A stretch of 64,000 bases of DNA from Bos javanicus (Eukaryota > Chordata > Mammalia > Artiodactyla > Bovidae), in the NCBI RefSeq assembly GCF_032452875.1, contig NW_026894296.1:62001-126000 (forward strand). The letters are read 5' to 3'. Positions 40,939-53,539 of this stretch are shown one piece after another (the first letter of the stretch is position 1; each line of letters begins with the position of its first letter). Made by a program: the position numbers and the translations under genes. The notes beneath the pieces were generated by a model that saw nothing but the letters and a program-made list of their open reading frames with translations, did not search any database and was not told the origin of the DNA.

Positions 40939-42130
40939 CACATGATCAGTGTATGATAGCAAACATGATCAGCGCATGATCAGTCACATGATCAGCGCCA
41001 TTAAGTCACGTGATCACTACATGATAGTCATGTGATCAGTCCATGCTCAGTCACGGTATCAGTGCATGATCAGCCACGTGATCAGTGCATGATCTGTCAC
41101 ATGATTAGTGTATGATCATCCACGTGATCAGTGCATGGGCAGTCATGAGATCAGTGCATGATATAGACGTGATTAGTGCATGATCAGTCTCGTGATCAGT
41201 GCATGATCAGCCACGTGATCAGTGCATGATCAGCCAGGTGATCATTTCATGATAGCTATGTGATCAGTTCATGATATGTCACGTGATCTGTGCATGATCA
41301 GGCAGGTGGTCAGTGTATGATCAGCCGCGTGATCAGTGCATGATCAGTCACCTAATGGGTGTATGATCAGTCACCTGACCAGTACATGGTAGCTACATGA
41401 TCATTGCATGGTCAGCCACGTGAGTAGTGCATGATAGCCACGTGATCAGTGCATGATCAGTCACGTGATCAGTGCATGATCAGTCACGTAATCTGTGCAT
41501 GATCAGCACGTGATCAGTGTATGACCAGCCGAGTGATCAGTGCATGATAGCCACGTGATCAGTGCATGATCAGTCACGTGATCAGTGCATTATCAGTCAC
41601 GTGATCAGTGGATGATCAGCCACGTGATCAGTGCATGATCAGCCACATGATCAGTGCATGATGAATTACGTGATCAGTGCATGAGCAGTCACCTGATGGG
41701 TGTATGATCATTCACGTGACCTGTACATGGTAGCTACATGATCATTGCATGATCAGCCACGTGAGTAGTGCATGATAGCCACGTGATCACTGCATGATCA
41801 GTCACGTGATCAGTGCATGATCAATCATGTGACCAGTACATGGTAGCTGCGTGATCATCGCATGATCAGCCACATGAGCAGTGCATGATAGCCACGTGAA
41901 CAGTACATGATCAGACACGAGATCAGTGCATGATCAGTCACGTGATCAGTGCATGATCAGCCACGTGATCAGTGCATGACAAGGCACGTGATCAGTGTAT
42001 GTCAGCCACGTGATCAGTGCATGATAGCCACGTGATCAGTGCATGATCAGTCACATGATCAGTGCATGATCAGTCACGTGATACGTGTGTGATCAGCCAC
42101 GTGAACAGTGCATGCTCAGTCACGTGATCA

Positions 42131-42367
42131 GGGCCTGCTGAGCTGCGTGATTACTGTCTGCTCATCTGCTTGACAATTGCCATCTGAGCTGCACGATTCC
42201 TGCCTGTCAGTTGCTTGACAATTGCCACCTGTGCTGCGTAATTCCTGCCTGCTCATCTACTTGATTATTGCCAGCTCAGCAGCATGATTTCTCAGAGGTG
42301 AATTCCATGATTATAGCCTGCTGACTAATTCCTGCCTACTCAGCTCTATGTTCATTGCCTCCAGAGG
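42131..42367 (+). repeat. Cassette 23, type B2 with EcoRI site
   Basis: B2 copy with GCCATCTGAGC, a GTTGCTTGAC unit, CAGCTCAGCAG and AGGTGAATTCC. The last creates GAATTC at 42,300-42,305, shared only with cassette 26 as far as I see. Confidence 0.9.
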
Positions 42368-43429
42368 CACATGATCAGTGTGTGACACCAAACATGATCA
42401 GCACATGATCAGTCACATGATCAATGCATGATAAGCCAGGTGATCAGTGCATGATCAATTATGTGATCAGTGCATGATCAGTCATGTGACAGTACATGGT
42501 AGCTGCGTGATCATTGCATGATCAGCCACGTGAGCAGTGCATGATAACCACGTGATCAGTGCATGATCAGTCACGTGATCTGTGCATGATCAGTCACGTG
42601 ATCTGTTCAGGATCAGTCACATGATCAGTGCATGATCAATTACCTGATCAGTGCATGATCAGTCACGTGACCAGTGCATGGCAGCTACGTGATCATTGCA
42701 TGATCAGCCACGTGATCAGTGCATGATAGCCACGTGATCAGTGCATGATAGCCACGTGATCAGTGCATGATCAGTCACGTGATCTGTGTGATCAGCCACG
42801 TGATCAGTGCATGTTATCCACCTGATCAGTGCATGATGAGCCACGTGATCAGTGCAGGATCAATTCGTGATCAGTGCATGATCAGTCACGTGACCAGTAC
42901 ATGGTTGCTACGTGATCATTGCATGATCAGCCACGTGATCAGTGCATGATAGCCACGTGATCAGTGCATGATCAGTCACGTGATCAGTACATGATCAGTC
43001 ACTTGAACAGTGCATGATCATTGGCGTGATCTGTGCATGATCAGTCGCGTGACCAGTATATGGTAGCTACCTGATCGTTCTATGACGAGCCACGTGAGCA
43101 GTGCATGATAGCCACGTGATGTGTGCATGATCAGTTACGTGAGCAGAGTATGATCAGCCACGTGATCAGTGCATGAGTGCCGCGTGATCAGTGCATGATA
43201 TGTCACGTGACAGGTGTGTGATCAGCCACGTGAACAGTGCATGTTCAGCCACGTGATCAGTGCATGATAGCCACGTGATCAGTGCATGATCAGTTACCTG
43301 AGCAGTGTATGATCAGCCACGTGATCAGAGCATGGTCAGACACGTGAACAGTTTATGATCAGCCACGTGATCAGTGCATGATATCCAAGTGATCAGTGCA
43401 TGATCATCACGTGATCCGTGTATGATCAG

Positions 43430-44210
43430 CCACGTGAATAGTGCATGCTCAGTCACGTGATAAGGGCCTGTTGAGCTGCGTGATTACTGTCTGCTCATCT
43501 GCTTGACAATTGCTAGCTCTGCTGCGTAATTCCTGCCTGCTCAGCTGCTTGATTATTGCCAGCTGAGCAGCATGATTCCTCACACCTGAGTTCCATGATT
43601 ATTGCCTGCTGACTGTTTGATTTGTGCCTACTCAGCTCTTTTTTTATTGCCTCCAGAGGCAAATGATCGGTGTATGATAGCAAACATGATCAGCGCATGA
43701 TCAGTCACATGATCAGAGCCATTAAGTCACGTGATCACTACATGATAGTCATGTGATCAGTCCATGCTCAGTCACGGTATCAGTGCATGATCAGCCACGT
43801 GATCAGTGCATGATTTGTCACAAGATTAGTGTATGATCATCGACGTGTTCAATGTAAGGGCAGTCATGTTATCAGTGCATGATATAGACCTGAACAGTGC
43901 ATGATCAGTCTCGTGATCAGTGCATGATCAGCCACGTGATCAGTGCATGATCAGCCAGGTGATCATTTCATGGTAGCTATGTGATCAGTTCATGATTTGT
44001 CACGTGATCTGTGCATGACCAGGCAGGTGGTCAGTGTATGATCAGCCACGTGATCAGTGCATGATCCGGCACCTAATGGGTGTATGATCAGTCACGTGAC
44101 CGGTGCATGGTAGCTACATGATCATTGCATGGTCAGCCACGTGAGCAGTGCATGATAGCCACGTGATCAGTGCATGATCAGTCACGTGATCAGTGCATGA
44201 TCAGTCACGT
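43430..44210 (+). repeat. Duplicated segment, copy 1 of a 1,730-bp offset pair
   Basis: Matches about 45,160-45,940 at a constant offset of 1,730 bp (43,511 with 45,241 and 43,861 with 45,591). Shared private variants include GACGTGTTCAATGTAAGGG, GTCATGTTATC and GATATAGACCTGAAC. End points are approximate. Confidence 0.82.
43464..43659 (+). repeat. Cassette 24, type A short form with T-run
   Basis: Has the 45-bp loss, the seven-T run, CAGAGGCAAATGATCGG at the end, and CTAGCTCTGC near 43,514. Except for the CTAG, these changes are shared with cassette 25 exactly 1,730 bp later. Confidence 0.9.
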
Positions 44211-44229
44211 GATCAGTGCATTATCAGTC

Positions 44230-45160
44230 ACGTGATCAGTGGATGATCAGCCACGTGATCAGTGCATGATCAGCCACATGATCAGTTCATGATGAGTCAC
44301 GTGATCAGTGCATGAGCAGTCACCTGATGGGTGTATGATCATTCACGTGACCAGTGCATGGTAGCTACATGATCATTGCATGATCAGCCACGTGATCAGT
44401 GCATGATAGCCACGTGATCACTGCATGATCAGTCACGTGATCAGTGCATGATCAATCATGCGACCAGTACATGGTAGCTGCGTGATCATGCATGATCAGC
44501 CACATGAGCAGTGCATGATAGCCACGTGAACAGTACATGATCAGACACGAGATCAGTGCATTACCAGGCACGTGATCAGTGTATGACCAGCCAAGTGATC
44601 AGTGCATGATAGCCACGTGATCAGTGCATGATCAGTCACGTGATCAGTGCATTATCAGTCACATGATCAGTGGATGATCAGCCACGTGATCAGTGCATGA
44701 TCAGCCACGTGATCAGTGCATGATGAATTAAGTGATCAGTGCATGAGCAGTCACCTGATGGGTGTATGATCATTCACGTGACCTGTACATGGTAGCTACA
44801 TGATCATTGCATGATCAGCCACGTGAGTAGTGCATGATAGCCACGTGATCACTGCATGATCAGTCACGTGATCAGTGCATGATCAATCATGTGACCAGTA
44901 CATGGTAGCTGCGTGATCATGCATGATCAGCCACGTGAGCAGTGCATGATAGCCACGTGAACAGTACATGATCAGACACGAGATCAGTGTATGATCAGTC
45001 ACGTGATCACTGCATGATCAGCCACGTGATCAGTGCATGACAAGGCACGTGATCAGTGTATGTCCAGCCAAGTGATCAGTGCATGATCAGCCACGTGATC
45101 AGTGCATGATCAGTCACATGATCAGTGCATGATCAGTCACGTGATACGTGTGTGATCAGC
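44230..45160 (+). repeat. Local tandem duplication, 431-bp offset
   Basis: The run GTGGATGATCAGCC then CATGAGCAGTCACCTGATGG occurs at about 44,232 and again at 44,662 (CATGAGCAG at 44,311 and 44,742), an offset of 431 bp. The following CAATCATG, AGCTGCGTG and ACACGAGATC units also repeat. A related copy lies near 41,660. Extent judged by eye. Confidence 0.75.
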
Positions 45161-45940
45161 CACGTGAACAGTGCATGCTCAGTCACGTGATCAGGGCCTG
45201 CTGAGCTGCGTGATTACTGTCTGCTCATCTGCTTGACAATTGCCAGCTCTGCTGCGTAATTCCTGCCTGCTCAGCTGCTTGATTATTGCCAGCTGAGCAG
45301 CATGATTCCTCACACCTGAGTTCCATGATTATTGCCTGCTGACTGTTTGATTTGTGCCTACTCAGCTCTTTTTTTATTGCCTCCAGAGGCAAATGATCGG
45401 TGTATGATAGCAAACATGATCAGCGCATGATCAGTCACATGATCAGAGCCATTAAGTCACGTGATCACTACATGATAGTCATGTGATCAGTCCATGCTCA
45501 GTCACGGTATCAGTGCATGATCAGCCACGTGATCAGTGCATGATCTGTCACAAGATTAGTGTATGATCATCGACGTGTTCAATGTAAGGGCAGTCATGTT
45601 ATCAGTGCATGATATAGACCTGAACAGTGCATGATCAGTCTCTTGATCAGTGCATGATCAGCCACGTGATCAGTGCATGATCAGCCAGGTGATCATTTCA
45701 TGATAGCTATGTGATCAGTTCATGATTTGTCACGTGATCTGTGCATGACCAGGCAGGTGGTCAGTGTATGATCATCGATGTGATCAGTGCATGATCCGTC
45801 ACCTAATGGGTGTATGATCAATCACCTGACCGGTACATGGTAGCTACATGATCATTGCATGGTCAGCCACGTGAGTAGTGCATGATAGCCACGTGATCAG
45901 TGCATGATCAGTCACGTGATCAGTGCATGATCAGTCACGT
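45160..45940 (+). repeat. Duplicated segment, copy 2 of the 1,730-bp offset pair
   Basis: Copy of about 43,430-44,210. Small differences, such as CAGTCTCTTGATC against CAGTCTCGTGATC, show that the two have since diverged. Confidence 0.82.
45194..45389 (+). repeat. Cassette 25, type A short form with T-run
   Basis: Near-copy of cassette 24, without its CTAG change. Its head differs from that of cassette 24, so the duplication began close to the cassette. Confidence 0.9.
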
Positions 45941-47239
45941 GACCAGTACATGGTAGCTGCGTGATCAAGGCATGATCAGCCACGTGATCTGTGCATGATA
46001 GCCACGTGATCAGTGCATGATCAGTCACGTGATACATGTGTGATCAGCCACGTGATCAGTGCATGATATCCACGTGATCAGTGCAGGATAGCCACATGAT
46101 CACTTCATGATTAGTCACGTGATCTGTACATGATCAGTCACATGATACGTGTCTGATCAGCCACCGGATCAGTGGGTGATGAGCCACATGATCAGTGCAG
46201 GATCAATTACGTGATCAGTGCATGATCAGTCACGTGACCAGTGCATGGTAGCTACGTGACCATTGCATGATCAGCCACTTGATCAGTGCATGATAGCCAC
46301 GTGATCAGTGCATGAGAGGCACGTGATCAGTGCATGATCAGTCACGTGATACGTGTGTGATCAGCCACGTGATCAGTGCATGATATCCACGTGATCAGTG
46401 CATGATGAGCCACGTGATCAGTGCAGGATCAATTACGTGATCAGTGCATGATCAGTCACGTGAGCAGAGCATGATAGCCACCTGATCAGTGCATGATCAC
46501 TCACGTGATCAGTACATGATCAGTCACGTGAACAGTGCATGATTATTTACGTGATCTCTGCATGATCAGTCAGGTGACCAGTATATGGTAGCTACATGAT
46601 CTTTCCATGACGAGCCACGTGAGCAGTGCATGATAGCCACGTGATGTGTGCATGATCAGTTACGTGAGCAGAGTATGATCAGCCACATGATCAGTGCATG
46701 ATCAATTACGTGATCAGTGCATGATCAGTCACCTGATGGGTGTATGATCATTCACGTGCCCTGTACATGGTAGCTACATGATCATTGCATGATCAGCCAC
46801 GTGAGTAGTGCATGATAGCCACGTGATCACTGCATGATCAGTCACGTGATCAGTGCATGATCAGTCATGTGACCAGTACATGATAGCTGCGTGATCATCG
46901 CATGATCAGCCACATGAGCAGTGCATGATAGCCACGTGATCAGTACATGATCAGACACGAGATCAGTGCATGATCAGTCACGTGATCAGTGCATGATCAG
47001 CCACGTGATCAGTGCATGACCAGGCACGTGATCAGTGTATGTCCCGGCAAGTGAGCAGTGCATGATCAGTTACGTGAGCAGTGTATGATCAGCCACGTGA
47101 TCAGTGCATGGTCAGACACGTGAACAGTGTATGAGCAGCCACGTGATCAGTGCATGATATCCAAGTGATCAGTGCATGATCATCACGTGATCAGTGTATG
47201 ATCAGCCACGTGAACAGTGCATGCTCAGTCACGTGATCA

Positions 47240-47476
47240 GGGCCTGCTGACCTGCGGGATTACTGTCTGCTCATCTGCTTGACAATTGCCAGCTGAGCTG
47301 CACGATTCCTGCCTGTCATCTGCTTGACAATTGCCAGCTGTGCTGCGTAATTCCTACCTGCTCATCTACTTGATTATTGCCAGCTCAGCAGCATGATTTC
47401 TCAGAGGTGAATTCCATGATTATAGCCTGCTGACTAATTCCTGCCTACTCAGCTCTATGTTCATTGCCTCCAGAGG
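47240..47476 (+). repeat. Cassette 26, A/B hybrid
   Basis: The first half reads as type A (GCCAGCTGTGCTGCG) and the second as type B2 (CATCTACTTGATT, GATTTCTCAGAGG, GATTATAGCC, CTCTATGTTC), with the tail of type B. The switch falls around 47,340-47,365. It is preceded by a type A head. This is best explained by exchange between an A and a B cassette; it shares the GAATTC of cassette 23 at 47,409-47,414. Confidence 0.85.
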
Positions 47477-48440
47477 CACATGATCAGTGTGTGACACCAA
47501 ACATGATCAGCACATGATCAGTCACATGATCAATGCATGATAAGCCAGGTGATCAGTGCATGATCAATTATGTGATCAGTGCATGATCAGTCATGTGACA
47601 AGTACATGGTAGCTGCGTGATCATTGCATGATCAGCCACGTGAGCGGTGCATGATAGCCACGTGATCAGTGCATGATCAGTCACGTGATCTGTGCATGAT
47701 CAGTCACGTGATCTGTGCATGATCAGTCACATGATCAGTGCATGATCAATTACCTGATCAGTGCATGATCAGTCACGTGACCAGTGCATGGCAGCTACGT
47801 GATCATTGCATGATCAGCCACGTGATCAGTGCATGATAGCCACGTGATCAGTGCATGATCAGTCACGTGATCAGTGCATGATCAGTTATGTGATCAGTGT
47901 ATGATCAGCCACGTGATCAGTGCATGATCAGCCACATGATCAGTGCATGATCAATTACGTGATCAGTGCATGATCAGTCACGTGACCAGTACATGGTAGC
48001 TACGTGATCATTGCCTGATCAGCCACGTGATCAGTGCATGATAGCCACGTGATCAGTGCATGATCAGTCATGTGATACGTGTGTGATCAGCCACGTGATC
48101 AGTGCATAATATTCACGTGATCAGTGCATGAGAGCCACGTGATCAGTGCATGAGAGCCACGTGAAAAGTGCATGATATGTCACGTGACAGGTGTGTGATC
48201 AGCCACGTGAAGAGTTCATGTTCAGCCACGTGATCAGTGCATGATAGCCACGTGATCAGTGCATGATCAGTTACGTGAACAGTGTATGATCAGCCACGTG
48301 ATCAGTGCATGGTCAGACCCGTGAACAGTGTATGATCAGCCACGTGATCAGTGCATGATATCCAAGTGATCAGTGCATGATCATCACGTGATCAGTGTAT
48401 GATCAGCCACGTGAACAGTGCATGCTCAGTCACGTGATCA

Positions 48441-48681
48441 GGGCCTGCTGAGCTGCGTGATTACTGTCTGCTCATCTGCTTGACAATTGCCAGCTGAGCT
48501 GCACGATTCCTGCCTGACATCTGCTTGACAATTGCCAGCTGTGCTGCGTAATTCCTGCCTGCTCAGCTGCTTGATTATTGCCAGCTGAGCAGCATGATTC
48601 TTCACACCTGAGTTCCATGATTATTGCCTGCTGACTGTTTCATTCGTGCCTACTCAGCTCTTTGTTTATTGCCTCCAGAGG
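48441..48681 (+). repeat. Cassette 27, type A variant
   Basis: Full length with CCTGACATCTG, GATTCTTCAC (shared with cassette 22) and TTTCATTCG in place of TTTGATTCG. The last change puts a stop in the minus-strand frame, another neutral lesion. Confidence 0.91.
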
Positions 48682-49734
48682 CACATGATCAGTGTATGAT
48701 AGCAAACATGATCAGCGCATGATCAGTCACATGATCAGCGCCATTAAGTCACGTGATCACTACATGATAGTCATGTGATCAGTCCATGCTCAGTCACGGT
48801 ATCAGTGCATGATCAGCCACGTGATCACTGCATGATCTGTCACAAGATTAGTGTATGATCATCGACGTGTTCAATGTAAGGGCAGTCATGTGATCAGTGC
48901 ATGATATAGACGTGAACAGTGCATGATCAGTCTCGTGATCAGTGCATGATAGCCACGTGATCAGTGCATGATCAGCCAGGTGATCATTTCATGATAGCTA
49001 TGTGATCAGTTCATAATTTGTCATGTGATCTGTGCATGACCAGGCAGGTGGTCAGTGTATGATCATCGAAGTGATCAGTGCATGATCCGTCACCTAATGG
49101 GTGTATGATCAGTCACCTGACCGGTACATGGTAGCTACATGATCATTGCATGGTCAGCCACGTGAGTAGTGCATGATAGCCACGTGATCAGTGCATGATC
49201 AGTCACGTGATCAGTGCATGATCAGTCATGTGACCAGTACATGGTAGCTGCGTGATCATCGCATGATCAGCCACGTGAGCAGTGCATGATAGCCACGTGA
49301 TCAGTGCATGATCACACACGAGATCAGTGCATGATCAGTCACGTGATCAGTGCATGATCAGCCACGTCATCAGTGCATGACCAGGCACGTGATCAGTGTA
49401 TGTCCAGCCAAGTGATCAGTGCATGATAACCACGTGATCAGTGCATGATCAGTCACGTGATCAGTGCATGATCAGTCCCGTGATGAGTGTATGATCTGCC
49501 AAGTGATCAGTGCAAGATAGCTATGTGATCAGTGCATGATCAGTCATATGATCAGTGCATGATTAGCCACGTCATCAGGGCATGATAGCCACGTGATCAG
49601 TGCATACTATGACGTGAACAATGCATGCGCAATCACGTGATCAGTGCATGAGAGCCACGTGATAAGTGCATGATCAGTCACGTGATAGGTGTGTGATCAG
49701 CCATGTGAACAGTGCATGCTCAGTCATGTGATCA

Positions 49735-49926
49735 GGGCCTGCTGAGATGCGTGATTACTGTCTGCTCATCTGCTTGACAATTGCCACCTGTGCTGCGTAA
49801 TTCCTGCCTGCTCATCTATTTGATTATTGCCAGCTGAGCAGCATGATTTCTCAGAGCAGAGTTCCATGATTATAGCCTGCTGACTGTTTCCTGCCTACTC
49901 AGCTCTATGTTCTTTGCCTCCAGAGG
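49735..49926 (+). repeat. Cassette 28, type B short form
   Basis: 192 bp: a B2 copy lacking the same 45-bp dimer that is missing from short A copies. It also has CTATTTGATT and GTTCTTTGCC. Either the deletion occurred twice at the same register or it moved between types. Confidence 0.88.
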
Positions 49927-50346
49927 CACATGATCAGTGTGTGACACCAAATATGATCAGCACATGATCAGTCACATGATCAATGCATGATAAGCCAGGT
50001 GATCAGTGCATGATCAATTACGTGATCAGTGCATGATCAGTCATGTGACCAGTACATGGTAGCTGCGTGATCATTGCATGATCAGCTACGAGAGCAGTGC
50101 ATGATAGCCATGTGATCAGTGCATGATCAGTCACGTGACCAGTGCATGGTAGCTACGTGATCACTGCATGATCAGCCACGTGATCAGTGTATGATGAGCC
50201 ACGTGATCAGTGCATGGTCAGACACGTGAACATTGTATGATCAGCCACGTGATCAGTGCATGATATCCACGTGATCAGTGCATGATCAATCACGTGATCA
50301 GTGTATTATCAGCCACGTGAACAGTGCATGCTCAGTCACGTGATCA

Positions 50347-50582
50347 GGGCCTGCTGAGCTGCGTGATTACTGTCTGCTCATCTGCTTGACAATTGCCAGC
50401 TGAGCTGCACGATTCCTGCCTGTCATCTCCTGACAATTGCCACCTGTTCTGCGTAATTCCTGCCTGCTCATCTACTTGATTATTGCCAGCTGAGCAGCAT
50501 GATTTCTCAGAGGTGAGTTCCATGATTATAGCCTGCTGACTGATTCCTGCCTACTCAGCTCTATGTTCATTGCCTCCAGAGG
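50347..50582 (+). repeat. Cassette 29, type B2
   Basis: 236 bp with a 1-bp loss (CATCTCCTGACAATT) and CCTGTTCTGCG. It follows another B with no A cassette between, only about 420 bp after it. Confidence 0.9.
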
Positions 50583-51659
50583 CACATGATCAGTGTGTGA
50601 CGCCAAACATGATCAGTACATGATCAGTCATATGATCAATGCATGATAAGCCAGGTGATCAGTGCATGATCAATTATGTGATCAGTGCATGATCAGTCAT
50701 GTGACTAGTACATGGTAGCTGTGTGATCATTGCATGATCAGCCACATGAGCAGTGCATGATAGCCACGCGTCAGTGCATGATCAGTCACGTGATCTGTGC
50801 ATGATCAGTCACGTGATCTGTGCATGATCAGTCACGTAATCAGTGCATGATAGCCCCGTGATCAGTGCATGATCAGTCAAGTGATACGTGTGTGGTCAGC
50901 CACGTGATCAGTGCATGATATCCACGTGATCAGTGCAGAATAGCCAAGTGATCACTTCATGATTAGTCACGTGATCTGTACATGATCAGTCACGTGATAC
51001 GTGTGTGATCAGCCATCGGATCAGTGCGTGATGAGCCAGGTGATCAGTGCAGGATCAATTACGTGATCAGTGCATGATCAGTCACGAGACCAGTACATGG
51101 TTGTTACGTGATCGTTGCATGATCAGCCACGTGAGCAGAGCATGATAGCCACGTGATCAGTGCATTATCAGTCACGTGATCAGTACATGATCAGTCACGT
51201 GAGCAGTGCATGATCATTTACGTGATCTGTGCATGATCAGTCACGTGACCAGTATATGGTAGCTTCGTGATCATTCCATGACGAACCACGTAAGCAGTGC
51301 ATGATAGCCACGTGATGTGTGCATGATGAGTTTCGTGAGCAGAGTATGATCAGCCACGTGATCAGTGCATGAGTGCCAGGTGATCAGTGCAAGATATGTC
51401 ACGTGACAGGTGTGTGATCAGCCACGTGAACAGTGCATGTTCAGCCACGTATTCAGTGCATGATCAGCCACGTGATCAGTGCATGACCAGGCACGTGATC
51501 AGTGTATGTCCAGCCAAGTGATCTGTGCATGATAGCCACGTGATCAGTGCATGATCAGTCACGTGATCAGTGCATGATCAGTTACGTGAGCAGTGTATGA
51601 TCAGCCACGTGATCAGTGCATGGTCAGACACGTGAACAGTGTATGATCAGCCACGTGAT

Positions 51660-51813
51660 CAGTGCATGATATCCAAGTGATCAGTGCATGATCTGTCACA
51701 TGATTAGTGTATGATCATCCACGTGATCAGTGCATGGGCAGTCATGTGATCAGTGCATGATATAGACGTGATCAGTGCATGATCAGTCTCGTGATCAGTG
51801 CATGATAGCCAGG
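51660..51813 (+). repeat. Cassette-deletion junction: head fused to tail
   Basis: GATATCCAAGTGATCAG, normally in the head, runs within 21 bp into ATCTGTCACATGATT, normally in the tail. In cassette 1 these two markers lie 477 bp apart (positions 1 and 478). About 456 bp, including the whole cassette, is therefore missing. The junction lies in a GTGATCAGTGCATGAT stretch common to both sites, so exchange between 23-mers is the simplest cause. Confidence 0.85.
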
Positions 51814-52557
51814 TGATCAGTGCATGACCAGGCACGTGATCAGTGTATGTCCAGCCAAGTGATCAGTGCATGATATCCACGTGATCAGTGCATGATCAGT
51901 CACGTGATCAGTGCATGATCAGTCATGTGACCAGTACATGGTAGCTGCCTGATCATCGCATGATCAGCCACGTGAGCAGTGCATGATAGCCACGTGATCA
52001 GTGCATGATCAGACATGAGATTAGTGCATGATTAGTCACGTGATCAGTGCATGATCAGCCACGTGATCAGTGCATGACCAGGCACGGGATCAGTGTATGT
52101 CCAGCCAAGTGATCAGTGCATGATAGCCACGTGATCAGTGCATGATCAGTCACGTGATCAGTGCCTGATCAGTCACGTGATCAATGTATGATCAGCCCCG
52201 TGATCAGTGCATGATCAGCCACATGATCAGTGCATGATAAATTACGTGATCAGTGTATGATCAGTCACGTGACCAGTACATAGTAGCTACGTGATCATTG
52301 CCTGATCAGCCACGTGAGCAGTGCAAGATAGCCACGTGATCAGTGCATGATCAGCCATTTGATCAGTGCCTGATCAGTCACGTGATCAGTGCATGGTCAG
52401 TCACGTGATCAGTGCATGATCAATTACCTGATCAGTGCATGTCCAGTCACGTGACCAGTGCATGAAAAATTACCTGATCAGTTCATGATCAGTCACGTGA
52501 CCAGTGCATAGTAGCTACGTGATCATTGCATGATCAGCCACGTGATCAGTGCATGAT
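51813..52557 (+). repeat. Segmental duplication, family member 1
   Basis: Matches about 55,644-56,388 at a constant 3,831-bp offset (51,841 with 55,672 and 52,441 with 56,272), and also the last kilobase of the window. Shared rare units include AGCTGCCTGATCATCG, GACATGAGATTAG, CAATGTATG with GCCCCGTG, and CATGAAAAATTACC. The match ends near 52,557. Confidence 0.85.
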
Positions 52558-53298
52558 AGCCACGTGATCAGTGCATGATAGTCACGTGATCAGTGCATGA
52601 TCAGTCACGTGATACGTGTGTGATCAGCCACGTGATCAATGCATGATATCCAAATGATCAGTGCATGATAGCCACGTGATCAGTGCATGATCAGTCACGT
52701 GATCAGTGCATGATCAGTCACGTGATCACTGTATGATCAGCCACGTGATCAGTGCATGATCAGCCAAATGATAAGTGCATGATCAATTACGTGATCAGTG
52801 CATGATCAGACACGTGATCAGTGCATGATCACTCACGTGAACAGTGCATGATCATTGACGTGATCCGTGCATGATCAGTCACGTGACAAGTATATGGTAG
52901 CTACGTGTTCATTCCGTGACGAGCCATGTGAGCAGTGCATGATAGAAACGTGATGTGTGCATGATGAGTTACGTGAGCAGAGTATGATCAGCCACGTGAT
53001 CAGTGCATGCGTGCCACGTGATCAGTGCATGATATGTCACGTGACATGTGTGTGATCAGCCACGTGAACAGTGCATGTTCAGCCACGTATTCAGTGCATG
53101 ATAGCCACGTGATCAGTGCATGATCAGTTACGTGAGCAGTTTATGATCAGCCACGTGATCAGTGCATGGTCAGACACGTGAACAGTGTATGATCAGCCAC
53201 GTGATCAGTGCATGATATCCAAGTGATCAGTGCATGATCAATCACGTGATCAGTGTATGATCAGCCACGTGAACAGTGCATGCTCAGTCACGTGATCA

Positions 53299-53539
53299 GG
53301 GCCTGCTGAGCTGCGTGATTAGTGTCTGCTCATCTGCTTGACAATTGCCAGCTGAGCTGCACGATTCCTGCCTGTCATCTGCTTGACAATTGCCAGCTGT
53401 GCTGCGTAATTCCTGCCTGCTCAGCTGCTTGATTATTGCCAGCTGAGCAGCATGATTCCTCACACCTGAGTTCCATGATTATTGCCTGCTGACTGTTTGA
53501 TTCGTGCCTACTCAGCTCTTTGTTTATTGCCTCCAGAGG
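53299..53539 (+). repeat. Cassette 30, type A full length
   Basis: Full copy with GATTAGTGTCTGC and CACATGATTAGTG at its 3' edge. It ends the 2.7-kb cassette-free interval that began at 50,583. Confidence 0.91.

Larger units (their letters stand above)
26362..41220 (+). repeat. Homogeneous domain with alternating A and B cassettes
   Basis: Cassettes run A (26362), B (27992), A (29665), B (31125), A (32935), B (33846), A (36247), B (37680), A (39015), A (40698). A-to-A end distances over the alternating part are 3303, 3270 and 3312 bp, although B sits at different offsets within them. The intervening 23-mers are as uniform as in the left domain. No gene is seen between the cassettes. Confidence 0.88.

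Noticed and set aside
42767..42949. 60-codon plus-strand frame with repeating MISHVIS
   Set aside because: Chance open stretch in the satellite caused by small indels that shift frames.
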